A program made the position numbers and the translations under genes. Shown one piece after another: positions 30,202 through 40,149 of a stretch of DNA of 64,000 bases (within the stretch, counting starts at the first letter, position 1; each line of letters begins with the position of its first letter). This stretch comes from an uncultured Anaerolineae bacterium (GTDB lineage Bacteria; Chloroflexota; Anaerolineae; J036; Brachytrichaceae). Location of the stretch: NCBI GenBank assembly GCA_937959265.1, contig CALGMA010000005.1:1-64000 (forward strand). The letters run 5' to 3'. The notes under the pieces were generated by a model. That model was not told the origin of the DNA and made no database searches. It saw only the letters and a list, made by a program, of their open reading frames with translations.

Positions 30202-31467
30202 ATGACTGATCTTACATCGCTGCTTAAGCCCCAACAGCGCTTCGTGTTGGATGCGATTCGCGATGCGGCGCAGGAATCTGGCACACAGGCCTATTTGGTC
30301 GGTGGCGCGGTTCGCGACTGGCTGTTGCAGTTACCTGAGATTGATGATCTGGACTTCGTTGTCGAGGGTGACGCGATCGCCCTGGCCAAATCCCTCCGGC
30401 AGCGTCACGGCGGCGAGGTACAGGCGTATCCCAAATTCGGTACGGCCACCTGGCGCGTGAACGATGTGGCGATAGACCTGGCCATGGCCAGGCGCGAGTC
30501 CTATCCTCGGCCGGCAGCATTGCCGGTGGTCGAGCCGAGCGACCTGCCGACCGATCTGCTCCGGCGCGATTTCACTGTCAATGCCATCGCGATGCGCCTG
30601 GACGATTTCACGCTGATTGACCCGTTGGGTGGCCGGGATGACTTGCAGCGTGGCGTCATGCGCATCATCCATGCCCGCAGCTTTATAGACGATCCGACGC
30701 GCATGTTGCGCGGGGCGCGTTACGCCGCGCGGTTCAAGTTTGAGCTGGACGCTGAGACACACATTGCCCTGGAAGCCGGCTTGCCCTATGTGCGCGCGCT
30801 CAGCGGCGAGCGTGTGAAATACGATCTGGAGTTGAACTTCGAAGATCGCGAGCCGGAAGGCGTACTGATCTTGCTTCGGGAGTGGGGCTTTTTCGAGGCT
30901 GCCGGTATCCCCGTGCCGCCGGCCGACCAGTTGGCGTATCGCTTCCGCCGGGCGCGCGAGGTGTTGTGGTCGGGCGAATGGCCCATCGAGACGCTGCACA
31001 TCGGCGCGCGTGATCTGCTCCATGCGATTGGGTGGGGCGCGTTGACTTACAACATTGGCCAACTCGGCATTGCTCGCTGGGTGGATTGGATCCCGTTCGA
31101 GCATCATGTGCGTGACGCGCTGATTGACCTCGGCCCGTTGAGCACTTTGTCGTCGGCGTCCTTTCGCGCCCGGCGCAGCCGGCTATCGGAACTGTTGCAC
31201 GACTTCAGCGGCTTGTCGCTCTTCCTCGCCTATCTGTTCGAGACGAATAGGCTCAAGTGCGATGCTTTGCTGTGCGAGTGGAAAGATTGGCGCTGGGTGA
31301 AACCCGTAACTACGGGCGATGATTTGCGCGCGCTCGGACTGTCCCCCGGGCCGGCTTACGGCCGAATTTTGAGCCGGCTGCGCAAGGCCTGGTTAGATGA
31401 TGAGGTGAAGTCCTATGCTGATGAGCAACGCCTGTTGCAACAGTTGATCGAGGTGGAGGGGATGTGA
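30202..31467 (+). CDS. CCA tRNA nucleotidyltransferase / poly(A) polymerase family
   Basis: AYLVGGAVRDWLLQLPEIDDLDFVVEGDA, RRDFTVNAIAMRLDD, RMLRGARYAARF. Confidence 0.9.
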   Translation: MTDLTSLLKPQQRFVLDAIRDAAQESGTQAYLVGGAVRDWLLQLPEIDDLDFVVEGDAIALAKSLRQRHGGEVQAYPKFGTATWRVNDVAIDLAMARRESYPRPAALPVVEPSDLPTDLLRRDFTVNAIAMRLDDFTLIDPLGGRDDLQRGVMRIIHARSFIDDPTRMLRGARYAARFKFELDAETHIALEAGLPYVRALSGERVKYDLELNFEDREPEGVLILLREWGFFEAAGIPVPPADQLAYRFRRAREVLWSGEWPIETLHIGARDLLHAIGWGALTYNIGQLGIARWVDWIPFEHHVRDALIDLGPLSTLSSASFRARRSRLSELLHDFSGLSLFLAYLFETNRLKCDALLCEWKDWRWVKPVTTGDDLRALGLSPGPAYGRILSRLRKAWLDDEVKSYADEQRLLQQLIEVEGM

Positions 31468-31482
31468 TAATATTAGGCCAGC

Positions 31483-31555
31483 GGCCCCTTCGTCTAGTGG
31501 TCCAGGACGAAGCCCTCTCAAGGCTTAAACACGGGTTCGAGTCCCGTAGGGGTCA
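31483..31555 (+). tRNA. tRNA-Glu (anticodon CTC)
   Basis: Cloverleaf by eye: acceptor GGCCCCT/AGGGGTC, anticodon stem AAGCC/GGCTT with loop CTCTCAA, T arm ACGGG-TTCGAGT-CCCGT. Confidence 0.93.
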
Positions 31556-31566
31556 TGTAAGATAGA

Positions 31567-31602
31567 AAAACCAGGCTTCTTCAAGAAGCCTGGTTTTTGT
31601 TT
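31567..31602 (+). terminator. Rho-independent terminator after tRNA-Glu
   Basis: AAAACCAGGCTTCT-TCA-AGAAGCCTGGTTTTTG hairpin plus T-run. Confidence 0.85.
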
Positions 31603-31651
31603 CCCGGTTGCGAAAGCGCCAATGGTGACGCGACTTTCGGATGGGGTTCAC

Positions 31652-32872
31652 ATGGCAACGACAACTTATGATGTCGCTATCGTCGGAGCAGGCATCGTTG
31701 GCCTGGCAACTGCCTATGCCCTCTCGCAGCGCTGGCCTGCGCTGCGCCTCGTCGTGTTGGAGAAGGAAGACGAGGTCGCTTGCCACCAAACCGGCCACAA
31801 CAGCGGCGTGATTCACTCCGGCATCTACTACAAGCCTGGTTCGCTCAAGGCGCGGCTGTGCCTGGAAGGTGTGCGTAAGCTGGAGGCCTTCTGTGACGCG
31901 TATGGCATCCCCTACTGCCGCATCGGCAAGGTGATTGTGGCGACGTGCGAGGAAGCGTTGTCACGATTGGACGATCTCTTCGAGCGCGGCGTCGCGAACG
32001 GCGTGCCTGGCTTGCGCAAAATCGGCCCCGAAGCGTTGCGCGAGATCGAGCCATATGCCGCTGGATTGCGCGCTATTCATTCACCCAACACCGGCATCGT
32101 GGATTACACACAGGTAGCCTATAAGCTGTGCGCGCTGTTGCATGCGCGCGGCGTCGTCGTGCGCACTACGTCCCAAGTGACTGCCGTTCGCACGGTGAGT
32201 CAGGGTGGCGACCATTTGCGCATCAGCATTGCGAACGGTGACGAAGTCGTAGCGCGCCGTCTGATCAATTGTGCCGGCTTGCATTCCGATGCCGTCGCAC
32301 GCATGATGGGCTTGCAACCCGACGTGCGGATCGTGCCTTTCCGTGGCGAGTACTACTTCGTCAAGGAGAGCCGGCACTATTTGGTGCGTGGGTTGATCTA
32401 CCCGGTGCCTGATCCGGCTTTCCCCTTCCTCGGCGTGCACTTCACGCGCACGATTCACGGCGAGGTCGAGGCCGGCCCGAATGCTGTGTTCGCCTTCGCC
32501 CGCGAGGGTTATTCGATGGGGCGCGTGAATCTGGACGACCTGGCCGGTGTATTCGCTTTCTCCGGCTTCCGAAAAGTGGCGCGTAAATGGTGGCGCACCG
32601 GCGCGTTCGAAATCTATCGTTCGCTCAGCAAATCGGCCTTTGTGAAGTCGTTGCAGGCGCTCGTGCCGGAGATCACCGGCGACGATGTCGTACGAGGCGG
32701 GGCAGGGGTGCGTGCACAGGCGATTTCAGCCGATGGGCAATTGGTGGATGACTTTCACTTCATGGAGACGCCACAGTCGCTGCATGTGCTGAACGCCCCC
32801 TCGCCGGCTGCGACGGCCAGCCTGGCAATCGGCGAGTATATCGCTGCGCGGGCTGAGTCCACCTTTCTTTAG
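31652..32872 (+). CDS. lhgO: L-2-hydroxyglutarate oxidase
   Basis: DVAIVGAGIVGLATAYAL FAD motif, CHQTGHNSGVIHSGIYYKPGSLKA, FRGEYYFVKE. Confidence 0.9.
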   Translation: MATTTYDVAIVGAGIVGLATAYALSQRWPALRLVVLEKEDEVACHQTGHNSGVIHSGIYYKPGSLKARLCLEGVRKLEAFCDAYGIPYCRIGKVIVATCEEALSRLDDLFERGVANGVPGLRKIGPEALREIEPYAAGLRAIHSPNTGIVDYTQVAYKLCALLHARGVVVRTTSQVTAVRTVSQGGDHLRISIANGDEVVARRLINCAGLHSDAVARMMGLQPDVRIVPFRGEYYFVKESRHYLVRGLIYPVPDPAFPFLGVHFTRTIHGEVEAGPNAVFAFAREGYSMGRVNLDDLAGVFAFSGFRKVARKWWRTGAFEIYRSLSKSAFVKSLQALVPEITGDDVVRGGAGVRAQAISADGQLVDDFHFMETPQSLHVLNAPSPAATASLAIGEYIAARAESTFL

Positions 32873-33049
32873 GTAGTCTTTCTGTTGTGCCTACTTCTCG
32901 CCGTCCTGCATCGCCACAACTACCCAGTTGGCGAGTGTGAGGCTGACCGGCCTTCCGTTGCTCGCTTTACATGCGCGATGTAACGTCCCAAGCGCGGGTA
33001 GTCAAAGATTGGCTGCACGCAGCCATCGGCGCGGTGAGTGAGGTGAGTC

Positions 33050-34105
33050 ATGTATCGGAAAGTCCTCGTGCCCCTTGACGGTTCAGCGCTGTCGAGCGCG
33101 GTGTTGTCTCGCATCCGTCCGATTGCGCGGTGTTCCGGCGCGCGCGTTGTGTTGCTGCGCGTCGTCCCAGAGATCGGCATGCGCATCGGCGCGCCGGCGC
33201 CGCCCACTGATGCGCAACTTGCAGCACAGCCAGATGCGCCCCTTGAGACCGTTCCGCTGGAGATTGCGCACTATGAATCTGCCGCGCGTGAATATCTCGA
33301 CCGCGTCGCGGCCGAATTAGCTGCGGCGGGCATCGTGACCCATACACGGGTCGTGACCGGCCCTGTCGCTGAGGGCATCCTGGATGTCGCGAACGAAGAG
33401 GGCGTGGATTTGATTGCCATGTCCACGCACGGCCGGGGTGGTCTGGGCCGCTTCTTGCTGGGTAGCGTTGCCAGCCAAGTCGCCCATTACGCCAAAATGC
33501 CAGTCTTGCTCGTGCGCGCAATGACGGATGAACAAGCACCGGCAGAGTACAGCTACCGGAAGATTCTGGTGCCGCTCGATGGCTCGGATTTCTCGCATGC
33601 GGTGTTGCCTCATGCGCGTGAGGTGGCTGTGTGCGTTGGTGCGCAGGTGATCATGTTGCAGGCCATCCCCGAGCCCGAGCCAGAGGCAAGCGAGGCGCAC
33701 TGGATGCTCACCTTTGGCGGTCCGGCGTCCATCGGCGAGGTGCCGGGCGAAGGCGGTCTGCGTCCTGGCATGGATCCGTTGGTACGGCGCCAGTGGGCCG
33801 AGTCCATCCGTGCTGAACTGGTCAGGCGCACCGAGTATGAGATGGAAGCTGCACAGAGCAACCTCAACGCCGCAGCGTCGGTCTTCAAATCGGCAGGTGT
33901 GCCGGTCGAGACGATGATCCAGGTTGGCCGACCTGCCGAGGTCATCCTGGATGCTGCAACCGCAAATGCGGTAGACATGATCGCGATGGCGACGCATGGT
34001 CGCAGCGGCATCCAGCGCCTTTTGCTCGGCAGCGTGGCCGACCGCATCGTGCGCCATGCGCATGTGCCGGTGTTGATGGTGCGGCCGGAGTCTACGGGTA
34101 CGTAA
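33050..34105 (+). CDS. Universal stress protein, two tandem UspA domains
   Basis: Two Usp repeats: KVLVPLDGSALS...STHGRGGLGRFLLGSVA and KILVPLDGSDFS...ATHGRSGIQRLLLGSVA. Confidence 0.93.
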   Translation: MYRKVLVPLDGSALSSAVLSRIRPIARCSGARVVLLRVVPEIGMRIGAPAPPTDAQLAAQPDAPLETVPLEIAHYESAAREYLDRVAAELAAAGIVTHTRVVTGPVAEGILDVANEEGVDLIAMSTHGRGGLGRFLLGSVASQVAHYAKMPVLLVRAMTDEQAPAEYSYRKILVPLDGSDFSHAVLPHAREVAVCVGAQVIMLQAIPEPEPEASEAHWMLTFGGPASIGEVPGEGGLRPGMDPLVRRQWAESIRAELVRRTEYEMEAAQSNLNAAASVFKSAGVPVETMIQVGRPAEVILDAATANAVDMIAMATHGRSGIQRLLLGSVADRIVRHAHVPVLMVRPESTGT

Positions 34106-34251
34106 GCAGACGGCCGATCTCGGCTTGCGCGCCGGAATCGGTGCATTGACACGCAGGGCAAAGCGCGCGAGCGGGGTAATCGCAACGTGTTTCGAACGCG
34201 TCGGGCACCTAATCTCAGAACCACGCCGCGTTAGATATACTCGGCGGGGAG

Positions 34252-36201
34252 ATGCAACGCATGTGCCTTGCCCGCGTGATGATTCCTTCCCTCTTCGTGC
34301 TGAGCAGCCTGTCTGGCGCAATGCCTGTTGCGGGCGCCGGCGACGGAAGCTGGACGCAAGCCAAATGGACGACGCCTAGCAGCGCGTTGGTCGTCAAGCC
34401 CCTCACCACCGATTCGTTCTTTCGCCCGACTGACGTGCCGGTGAACGGAAGGCTCACCGGCACGTTCGGCGTGTGCGTCGGCGCCGGCGTTTGGTGTCGG
34501 GCTGCCAACGATGCTCAATCCGGGCAGGCGCTGCGGCTGGCCGGCAATCATCGCAGTGATGGCGCTAATCCGTGGTCGAGCGACCTGAACGGCGATGGTA
34601 TCTCGGAGCTACTGGTCGCCAACTGGTGGGACAACGAGAATACACATGTCTTCACCGGCGGCTGGATTTACTGGGGACACGGTGCGCCGAGTAGGCCGCG
34701 CTGGAGCGTCCGTGAGCGCACTGCCCTGCGGGGGATAGGTACGCATGGCATGCTCCCGGCTGACTTGAACGGCGATGGCTGGCCGGAGATGATCCTCTCG
34801 AACTTTCGCAGTGACGTTACGCGCAACGTGGACAGCTACATCTATTGGGGAAATGCGGGCTCGGGAGTGCGGGGCGTGGCCTATCGTGAGGTCAACCGCA
34901 CGGAGTTGCCGGCTCCCGGCGCACATGGCATCGCTGTGGCCGATCTAAACCGCGATGGCCGACTCGAAGTGATCTTCGCCCGAGCCAATGATGACGACAC
35001 CCACAAGATTGACAGCTATATCTATTGGGGGCAGGCTGGGGGTGCGCATGGCGTAACCTACAGCCCGGCCGCCCGCACCGGGCTACCCACACGTGGCGCA
35101 CATGGCGTTGCAGTAGCCGATTTGAATGGCGATGGCTGGCCGGAACTGGTCTTCGCGAACAAATTCGACGGCGATGCCTTTGCCATCGAGAGCTATATCT
35201 ACTGGGCGCAGCCGGGTGGTGAGTATGGCGTGACCTACAGTCCCGCGGCGCGCACGGCGCTACCCACGCTGGGCGCGTTCGGCATTGCGGCAGCCGACCT
35301 GAATGACGATGGTCGCCCCGAAGTCATTTTTGCAAATTGGTCTGATGGCAAAACCTATGCCGTCAGTAGCTATGTATATTGGGGCTTGCCGGGTGGCCCC
35401 TATGGCGTGACCTACAGACCTGCGGCGCGTACCGAACTGCCGGGCATTGGGGCGATGAAAGTCAGCGTCACGGATCTTAACAATGACGGCAGGCTCGACG
35501 TGGTGCTGCAGAACTACGACGGCGGGTTCATTCGCGTCTTTTGGGGACCGTTGCCGGCCAATGGTTCGGCGACGAACTTCTGGACGCTTCCTGAGTCGTT
35601 TGGCTTCCGCGGCCTGAGCTTGAGCGACTTGAACAGCGATGGCTACGTGGATCTGATGGCCAGCCAGCAAGGTATTGATCCCGATCCGGCTGGCAGCTAC
35701 TGGCAGGGTGGCGCACTTGGGCAGATTCACTTTCACAGCGGGGATAGCCGCATGCCCTACCTCGTGACGCCGACCTTTCAATTGCCGGCGCTGAGCGCGG
35801 CCAGCATTTACGCCTCGTTCGGTCCCGGCCGCGGGACGAACGGGGATTGGTTCAGCCAGCCTCGCCCGATCTACCGCACCTCCTTCCCCAACTTCGGTGT
35901 GCTCGAATCGGTGGTGATGCCTGGTGGGCACAACGGAACGCTCTGGGCGCAAGTGCAAGCCGATGCCGAAATTGCGCCGGGCACGGGGATCACTCTGTTC
36001 GTTGCGGCCAGCGATGACCTGAAGGCGTTGGCCGACCCGATATGGGCGAAGGTTGGCGCAGTCGATGATGGGAGTTGGTCACAGATCCTCGACAACGTGA
36101 AAGGTCGCTATGCCCGTTATCGCGTCGTGTTGTGGCGCGATCGGACGACCGAGGCCAGCCCAGTGCTGCGACGCATCACGTTCAGCTACGCTGCGCCGTA
36201 A
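34252..36201 (+). CDS. Secreted FG-GAP/VCBS repeat beta-propeller protein
   Basis: N-terminal signal-like segment; seven DLNxDGxxE/D motifs in repeats, several followed by SYIYWGxxGG. Confidence 0.88.
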   Translation: MQRMCLARVMIPSLFVLSSLSGAMPVAGAGDGSWTQAKWTTPSSALVVKPLTTDSFFRPTDVPVNGRLTGTFGVCVGAGVWCRAANDAQSGQALRLAGNHRSDGANPWSSDLNGDGISELLVANWWDNENTHVFTGGWIYWGHGAPSRPRWSVRERTALRGIGTHGMLPADLNGDGWPEMILSNFRSDVTRNVDSYIYWGNAGSGVRGVAYREVNRTELPAPGAHGIAVADLNRDGRLEVIFARANDDDTHKIDSYIYWGQAGGAHGVTYSPAARTGLPTRGAHGVAVADLNGDGWPELVFANKFDGDAFAIESYIYWAQPGGEYGVTYSPAARTALPTLGAFGIAAADLNDDGRPEVIFANWSDGKTYAVSSYVYWGLPGGPYGVTYRPAARTELPGIGAMKVSVTDLNNDGRLDVVLQNYDGGFIRVFWGPLPANGSATNFWTLPESFGFRGLSLSDLNSDGYVDLMASQQGIDPDPAGSYWQGGALGQIHFHSGDSRMPYLVTPTFQLPALSAASIYASFGPGRGTNGDWFSQPRPIYRTSFPNFGVLESVVMPGGHNGTLWAQVQADAEIAPGTGITLFVAASDDLKALADPIWAKVGAVDDGSWSQILDNVKGRYARYRVVLWRDRTTEASPVLRRITFSYAAP

Positions 36202-36449
36202 GCTATCGAGCCCTGATGAGCGCCTGCACAACACTGGACCTGTAGCGAAGGTTCCTATAAAGCCAGGCGTTGACTCCGGCCGCTGCCGGTTGCGATTGCG
36301 CGGTTGATGCCGGTTATATGCCGACGGCTGGCCTGGGAGAGACACATAGTGTTGCAAAAGTAAGGGGCAATAGTATTATCCCGCGCGAATGTCAGCCGCG
36401 TTGCTCGCGCTCATGCGAGATTTTCGACATTGAAGGAGGAGAAAGCCTC

Positions 36450-38117
36450 ATGAATCGCCGTGCATTGCTCTTTTTTGCTGCATGTGTCACGCTTGTGACG
36501 GCGTGCGGCGCGCCGCAGCCCGCCTCGCCTGCGCCGGCTACAGATGCTGCGGCGCAGCCGGCTGCGCCGGCCGCCGACCGCGCGCGCACCTTGATCTTGG
36601 CCATGCCTTCGCTGCCGACGAACCTCGATCCGGGCGTCGCCACCAGCGGTGCGGAGAACATGCTCCATCGCGCGCTATACGAGGGATTGGTGAATTTCAA
36701 GGGCGAGAGCACCACCGAGGTCGAGCCGGTGCTGGCCGAGTCATTCGAGGCAAACGCCGACCAAAGCGTATGGACGTTTAAGCTGCGCCGCGGCGTGAAG
36801 TTTACCGACGGCGCAGACTTCAACGCCGAAGCAGCCAAGATCGGCTATAGGCGCATGGTGGATATCGGCTTGTTGGGGAACACGATCAATCGCTTCACCG
36901 GCGGCGATGTCGAGAACAACTTGGCGGTAAAGGATGAATACACGCTAGAGTGGCGCTGCGGCTTCCCATGTCCGAATTTGCCTCAGGCGCTGGGCACGGC
37001 CTATGGCACGCTGTTCGTGTCTCCTAAGGCCTTGCAGGCGCACGCGCAGGTCACCGACGGCAAAAGCGACTATGCGCAAGCCTGGTTCACCAACAACGCA
37101 GCCGGCACCGGCCCGTATATGGTCGAGAGCATCAAGCCGAATGAGGAGATCGTCTTTGTCCGTAACCCGAATTACTGGCGAGGGTGGAATGATGGCAAGC
37201 AGCGCTTCGAGCGCATCGTCATTCGCAACGTCCCTGAGCCTAGCACGCGCCGCCAGTTGCTGGAGAAGGGCGACGCCGACATCGCGCTGATCTCGACCGT
37301 GGAGGACTACAAGGCGCTGCGCGAGACAGGACGCTTCCAGGGCAGCGATAAGCCGCTCTTCCGCATCAATTACATCACGTTTACCAAACGCGGCGTGTTG
37401 ACGGATCCGCGCATGCGTCGGGCAATCTCGTATGCCTTCGATTACGACGGCTACGCCAAAAACGTCGAGGGTGGGCTGATGCAACGCGGCACTTCTCCCT
37501 GGCCCAGCGGCATGAGCAGCGCGGTCGGCACGAGCGGTTTTCAATACACCTTCGACTTGGACAAGGCGAAGGCGCTGCTTCAGGAAGCCGGCGTGCCCCC
37601 AGGCACAGAGATCACCTACCTCTACGCCACCGGCTATGGCTACTATGAGCGTATGGGGCAGGTGCTTCAGGCCGGCTTGGAGCAGATCGGACTGAAGCTC
37701 AAGCTGGAGGAACGCGACGAGGCGACCTTCAACGACATCTTCTATGGCTCACGCCCGGTGGAAGAACTGCCCGACCTTATGGGCTACGCCTGGTGGCCGG
37801 ATTACGACGACTTCTACAACTACGTCAATCCCGTCTTTCACACGCGCAACGACCAAAACGATGGGCTGGGCAACGGCGCGCTCTACAGCAACGCCGAGCT
37901 GGATGCGCTGATCGAGCAAAGTAAGACCGAGACCGACCCGGCTAAGCTGCAAGCGATCTATGAGCGAGCACATCAAATCCTAATGTTCGAGGACCCTGCC
38001 GGCCTATACGCTGCCGAACCGCAGGAGGAGATTTTGATCGCCAACAGCGTGAAGGGGCATCCGTGGAACCCGATCCACGTCAAGACATTTGACTTCTACG
38101 GCCTCTATCGCGAGTGA
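36450..38117 (+). CDS. ABC transporter substrate-binding protein, family 5 (peptide/nickel-type)
   Basis: Lipoprotein signal LVTACGAP, FKLRRGVKFTDGADFNAE, GTGPYMVESI, FVRNPNYW; strong upstream RBS GAAGGAGGAG. Confidence 0.92.
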   Translation: MNRRALLFFAACVTLVTACGAPQPASPAPATDAAAQPAAPAADRARTLILAMPSLPTNLDPGVATSGAENMLHRALYEGLVNFKGESTTEVEPVLAESFEANADQSVWTFKLRRGVKFTDGADFNAEAAKIGYRRMVDIGLLGNTINRFTGGDVENNLAVKDEYTLEWRCGFPCPNLPQALGTAYGTLFVSPKALQAHAQVTDGKSDYAQAWFTNNAAGTGPYMVESIKPNEEIVFVRNPNYWRGWNDGKQRFERIVIRNVPEPSTRRQLLEKGDADIALISTVEDYKALRETGRFQGSDKPLFRINYITFTKRGVLTDPRMRRAISYAFDYDGYAKNVEGGLMQRGTSPWPSGMSSAVGTSGFQYTFDLDKAKALLQEAGVPPGTEITYLYATGYGYYERMGQVLQAGLEQIGLKLKLEERDEATFNDIFYGSRPVEELPDLMGYAWWPDYDDFYNYVNPVFHTRNDQNDGLGNGALYSNAELDALIEQSKTETDPAKLQAIYERAHQILMFEDPAGLYAAEPQEEILIANSVKGHPWNPIHVKTFDFYGLYRE

Positions 38118-39124
38118 TCGGCCAGTTTGTCCTGCGTCGTCTGCTCGGCTTGTTGGCCGTGCTGGCGGCGATCTCGGTTGCGACGTTCGTGTTGGCGCGC
38201 GTGGTGCCCAAGGATCCTGCGCGCTTGATCGCCGGGCCGCGCGCCAACACGCAGGCCGTCGAAGCGTTGCGCGAGCGGCTCGGCCTGAACAGCTCACTCC
38301 CTGAGCAGTATGCCCGTTACATGGCCGGGCTGCTCCAGGGCGATCTCGGGTGGTCGTTCAGCACCAAACGGCCGGTGTTGCAAGATATTCGGACCTTCCT
38401 GCCGGCCACCGCTGAGCTGACCATCGCGGCGCTGCTCATCAGCTTGCTGATCGGCCTGCCGGCAGGCGTGTTGAGCGCTGCCTGGAGAAACTCGCCTTTT
38501 GACTACATCGGGCGCTTCTTGTCCACGTTGGGCGTGTCGCTGCCGCCGTTCTGGGTAGCGCTGGTGGGTCAGTTGGTAGGCTACTACGTGTTGTCGTGGT
38601 TGCCGGTAGGCGGTCGGCTGAGCCAGGAAATCGCGCCGCCACCGACGCTGACCGGCTTCTACACGGTGGACAGCGCGCTTGCTGGCCGATGGGCCACGTT
38701 TGCGGACGCGCTGTGGCACTTGCTTCTGCCCGCATTCGTGCTGAGTTTTGGAGTGATCGCCGTGTTCCTGCGCATCATGCGCGCCAGCATGTTGGAGGTG
38801 TTGCAGCAGGATTACATCCGCGCCGCGCGCGCTAAAGGTCTGACCCATCGTGCCGTGGTGTTGCGGCACGCCGCGCGCAACGCGATGATTCCCACGCTGA
38901 CCATCCTGGGCTTGCAGGTCGGCCTGCTGATGAGCGGCTCGTTCCTCATCGAGAGCATTTTGCAATGGCCGGGCCTGGGCTTATACGCGGCGAATGCGTT
39001 GTTGGCCGCCGACTACAACGCCACCATGGGGGTGACGTTGGTCTTGGCGACGATTTACACCGTCGCCAACGTCGTGGTGGACATCGCGTATGGCCTGGCC
39101 GACCCACATTTGAGAGTGACATGA
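38114..39124 (+). CDS. ABC transporter permease, DppB-like
   Basis: MIGQFVLRRLLGLLAVLAAISVATFVLARVVPKDPA; overlaps upstream SBP stop. Confidence 0.92.
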   Translation: MIGQFVLRRLLGLLAVLAAISVATFVLARVVPKDPARLIAGPRANTQAVEALRERLGLNSSLPEQYARYMAGLLQGDLGWSFSTKRPVLQDIRTFLPATAELTIAALLISLLIGLPAGVLSAAWRNSPFDYIGRFLSTLGVSLPPFWVALVGQLVGYYVLSWLPVGGRLSQEIAPPPTLTGFYTVDSALAGRWATFADALWHLLLPAFVLSFGVIAVFLRIMRASMLEVLQQDYIRAARAKGLTHRAVVLRHAARNAMIPTLTILGLQVGLLMSGSFLIESILQWPGLGLYAANALLAADYNATMGVTLVLATIYTVANVVVDIAYGLADPHLRVT

Positions 39125-39951
39125 GGCGGTTCTTACGCCAAAGCCGGCTGAACAGCTTTGCCGCAGTGCTGTGCGCGCTTATCCTCTTGGCCGCGATATT
39201 CGGCGAGGCGCTTGCCCCGCATCCTCCGCGCAAACAAAATCTGGCCTGGCGGCTACAACCGCCTTCTGCGGCGCACTGGTTTGGCACCGATGACTTTGGC
39301 CGGGACATCTTTAGCCGCGTGTTGAGCGGAGCGCGCATTTCGGTGCAGGTTGCGGTCGTGGTGCTGAGTGTGGCCGTGACGGTCGGCACACTGATCGGCG
39401 CAGTCGCCGGGCTGTCGGGGGGCTGGGTGGACACCGCGCTGATGCGTCTGACGGATGTGTTTCTGGCCTTCCCGGCGCTGATCCTCGCTTCGGCCATCGG
39501 CGCGACGCTGGGCAACAACCTGACCAATACGATGTTGGCGCTGAGCGTTGTGTATTGGCCATGGTATGCCCGCTTGGCGCGCGGGCAAGTGTTGGCACTC
39601 TCGCAGCGCGAGTTCGTGCAGGCGGCGCATGCCGTTGGCATGAGCACATCGCAGATCCTCAGTCGTCACATGTTGCGCAACATCCTGCCGATCTTGCTGG
39701 TGCAGATTAGCCTAGACGTGGGCTACGTCATTCTTTATACCTCGGCGCTGAGCTTTCTCGGCCTGGGCGCACAGCGCCCGGAGCCGGAGTGGGGGCTGAT
39801 GCTCAACGACAGCCGTAAATTCGTGCAAACTGCGCCGTGGACGATGTTCTATCCCGGTCTGGCGCTTACCGTGACTGTGCTGGCGTTCAATCTGCTAGGC
39901 GACGGCTTGCGTGACTACCTCGATCCGCGCCTGCGCGCCGGGCGTGGGTAA
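39121..39951 (+). CDS. ABC transporter permease, DppC-like
   Basis: HWFGTDDFGRDIFSRVLSGARISVQV; ATGA overlap with upstream gene. Confidence 0.92.
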   Translation: MRRFLRQSRLNSFAAVLCALILLAAIFGEALAPHPPRKQNLAWRLQPPSAAHWFGTDDFGRDIFSRVLSGARISVQVAVVVLSVAVTVGTLIGAVAGLSGGWVDTALMRLTDVFLAFPALILASAIGATLGNNLTNTMLALSVVYWPWYARLARGQVLALSQREFVQAAHAVGMSTSQILSRHMLRNILPILLVQISLDVGYVILYTSALSFLGLGAQRPEPEWGLMLNDSRKFVQTAPWTMFYPGLALTVTVLAFNLLGDGLRDYLDPRLRAGRG

Positions 39952-40010
39952 GCCAAAAAGTGTGTGGAAGTTGACTTGGACCCGCGGCGGGTGGTGAGCT
40001 TTATACCAAA

Positions 40011-40048
40011 AAGTGAATACCGCTCCATGTTCGGGGCGGTATTCACTA
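40011..40048 (-). terminator. Terminator downstream of tRNA-Asp
   Basis: 12-bp stem AGTGAATACCGC/GCGGTATTCACT followed on minus strand by TTTTT. Confidence 0.8.
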
Positions 40049-40052
40049 ATTG

Positions 40053-40126
40053 CGGAAGCGACGGGATTCGAACCCGCGGTCTCTGCCTTGACAGGGCAGC
40101 GTGTTAGGCCTCTACACCACGCCTCC
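40053..40126 (-). tRNA. tRNA-Asp (anticodon GTC)
   Basis: Acceptor GGAGGCG/CGCTTCC, anticodon stem CTGCC/GGCAG with loop CTGTCAA, G73 discriminator. Confidence 0.92.
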
Positions 40127-40149
40127 AATCTATCGTTTGCAGACTGCAA

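Noticed and set aside
32873-33049. Minus-strand ORF 32920..33207 and the intergenic region before the Usp gene
   Set aside because: No recognisable transposase or peptide family; probably the Usp promoter region
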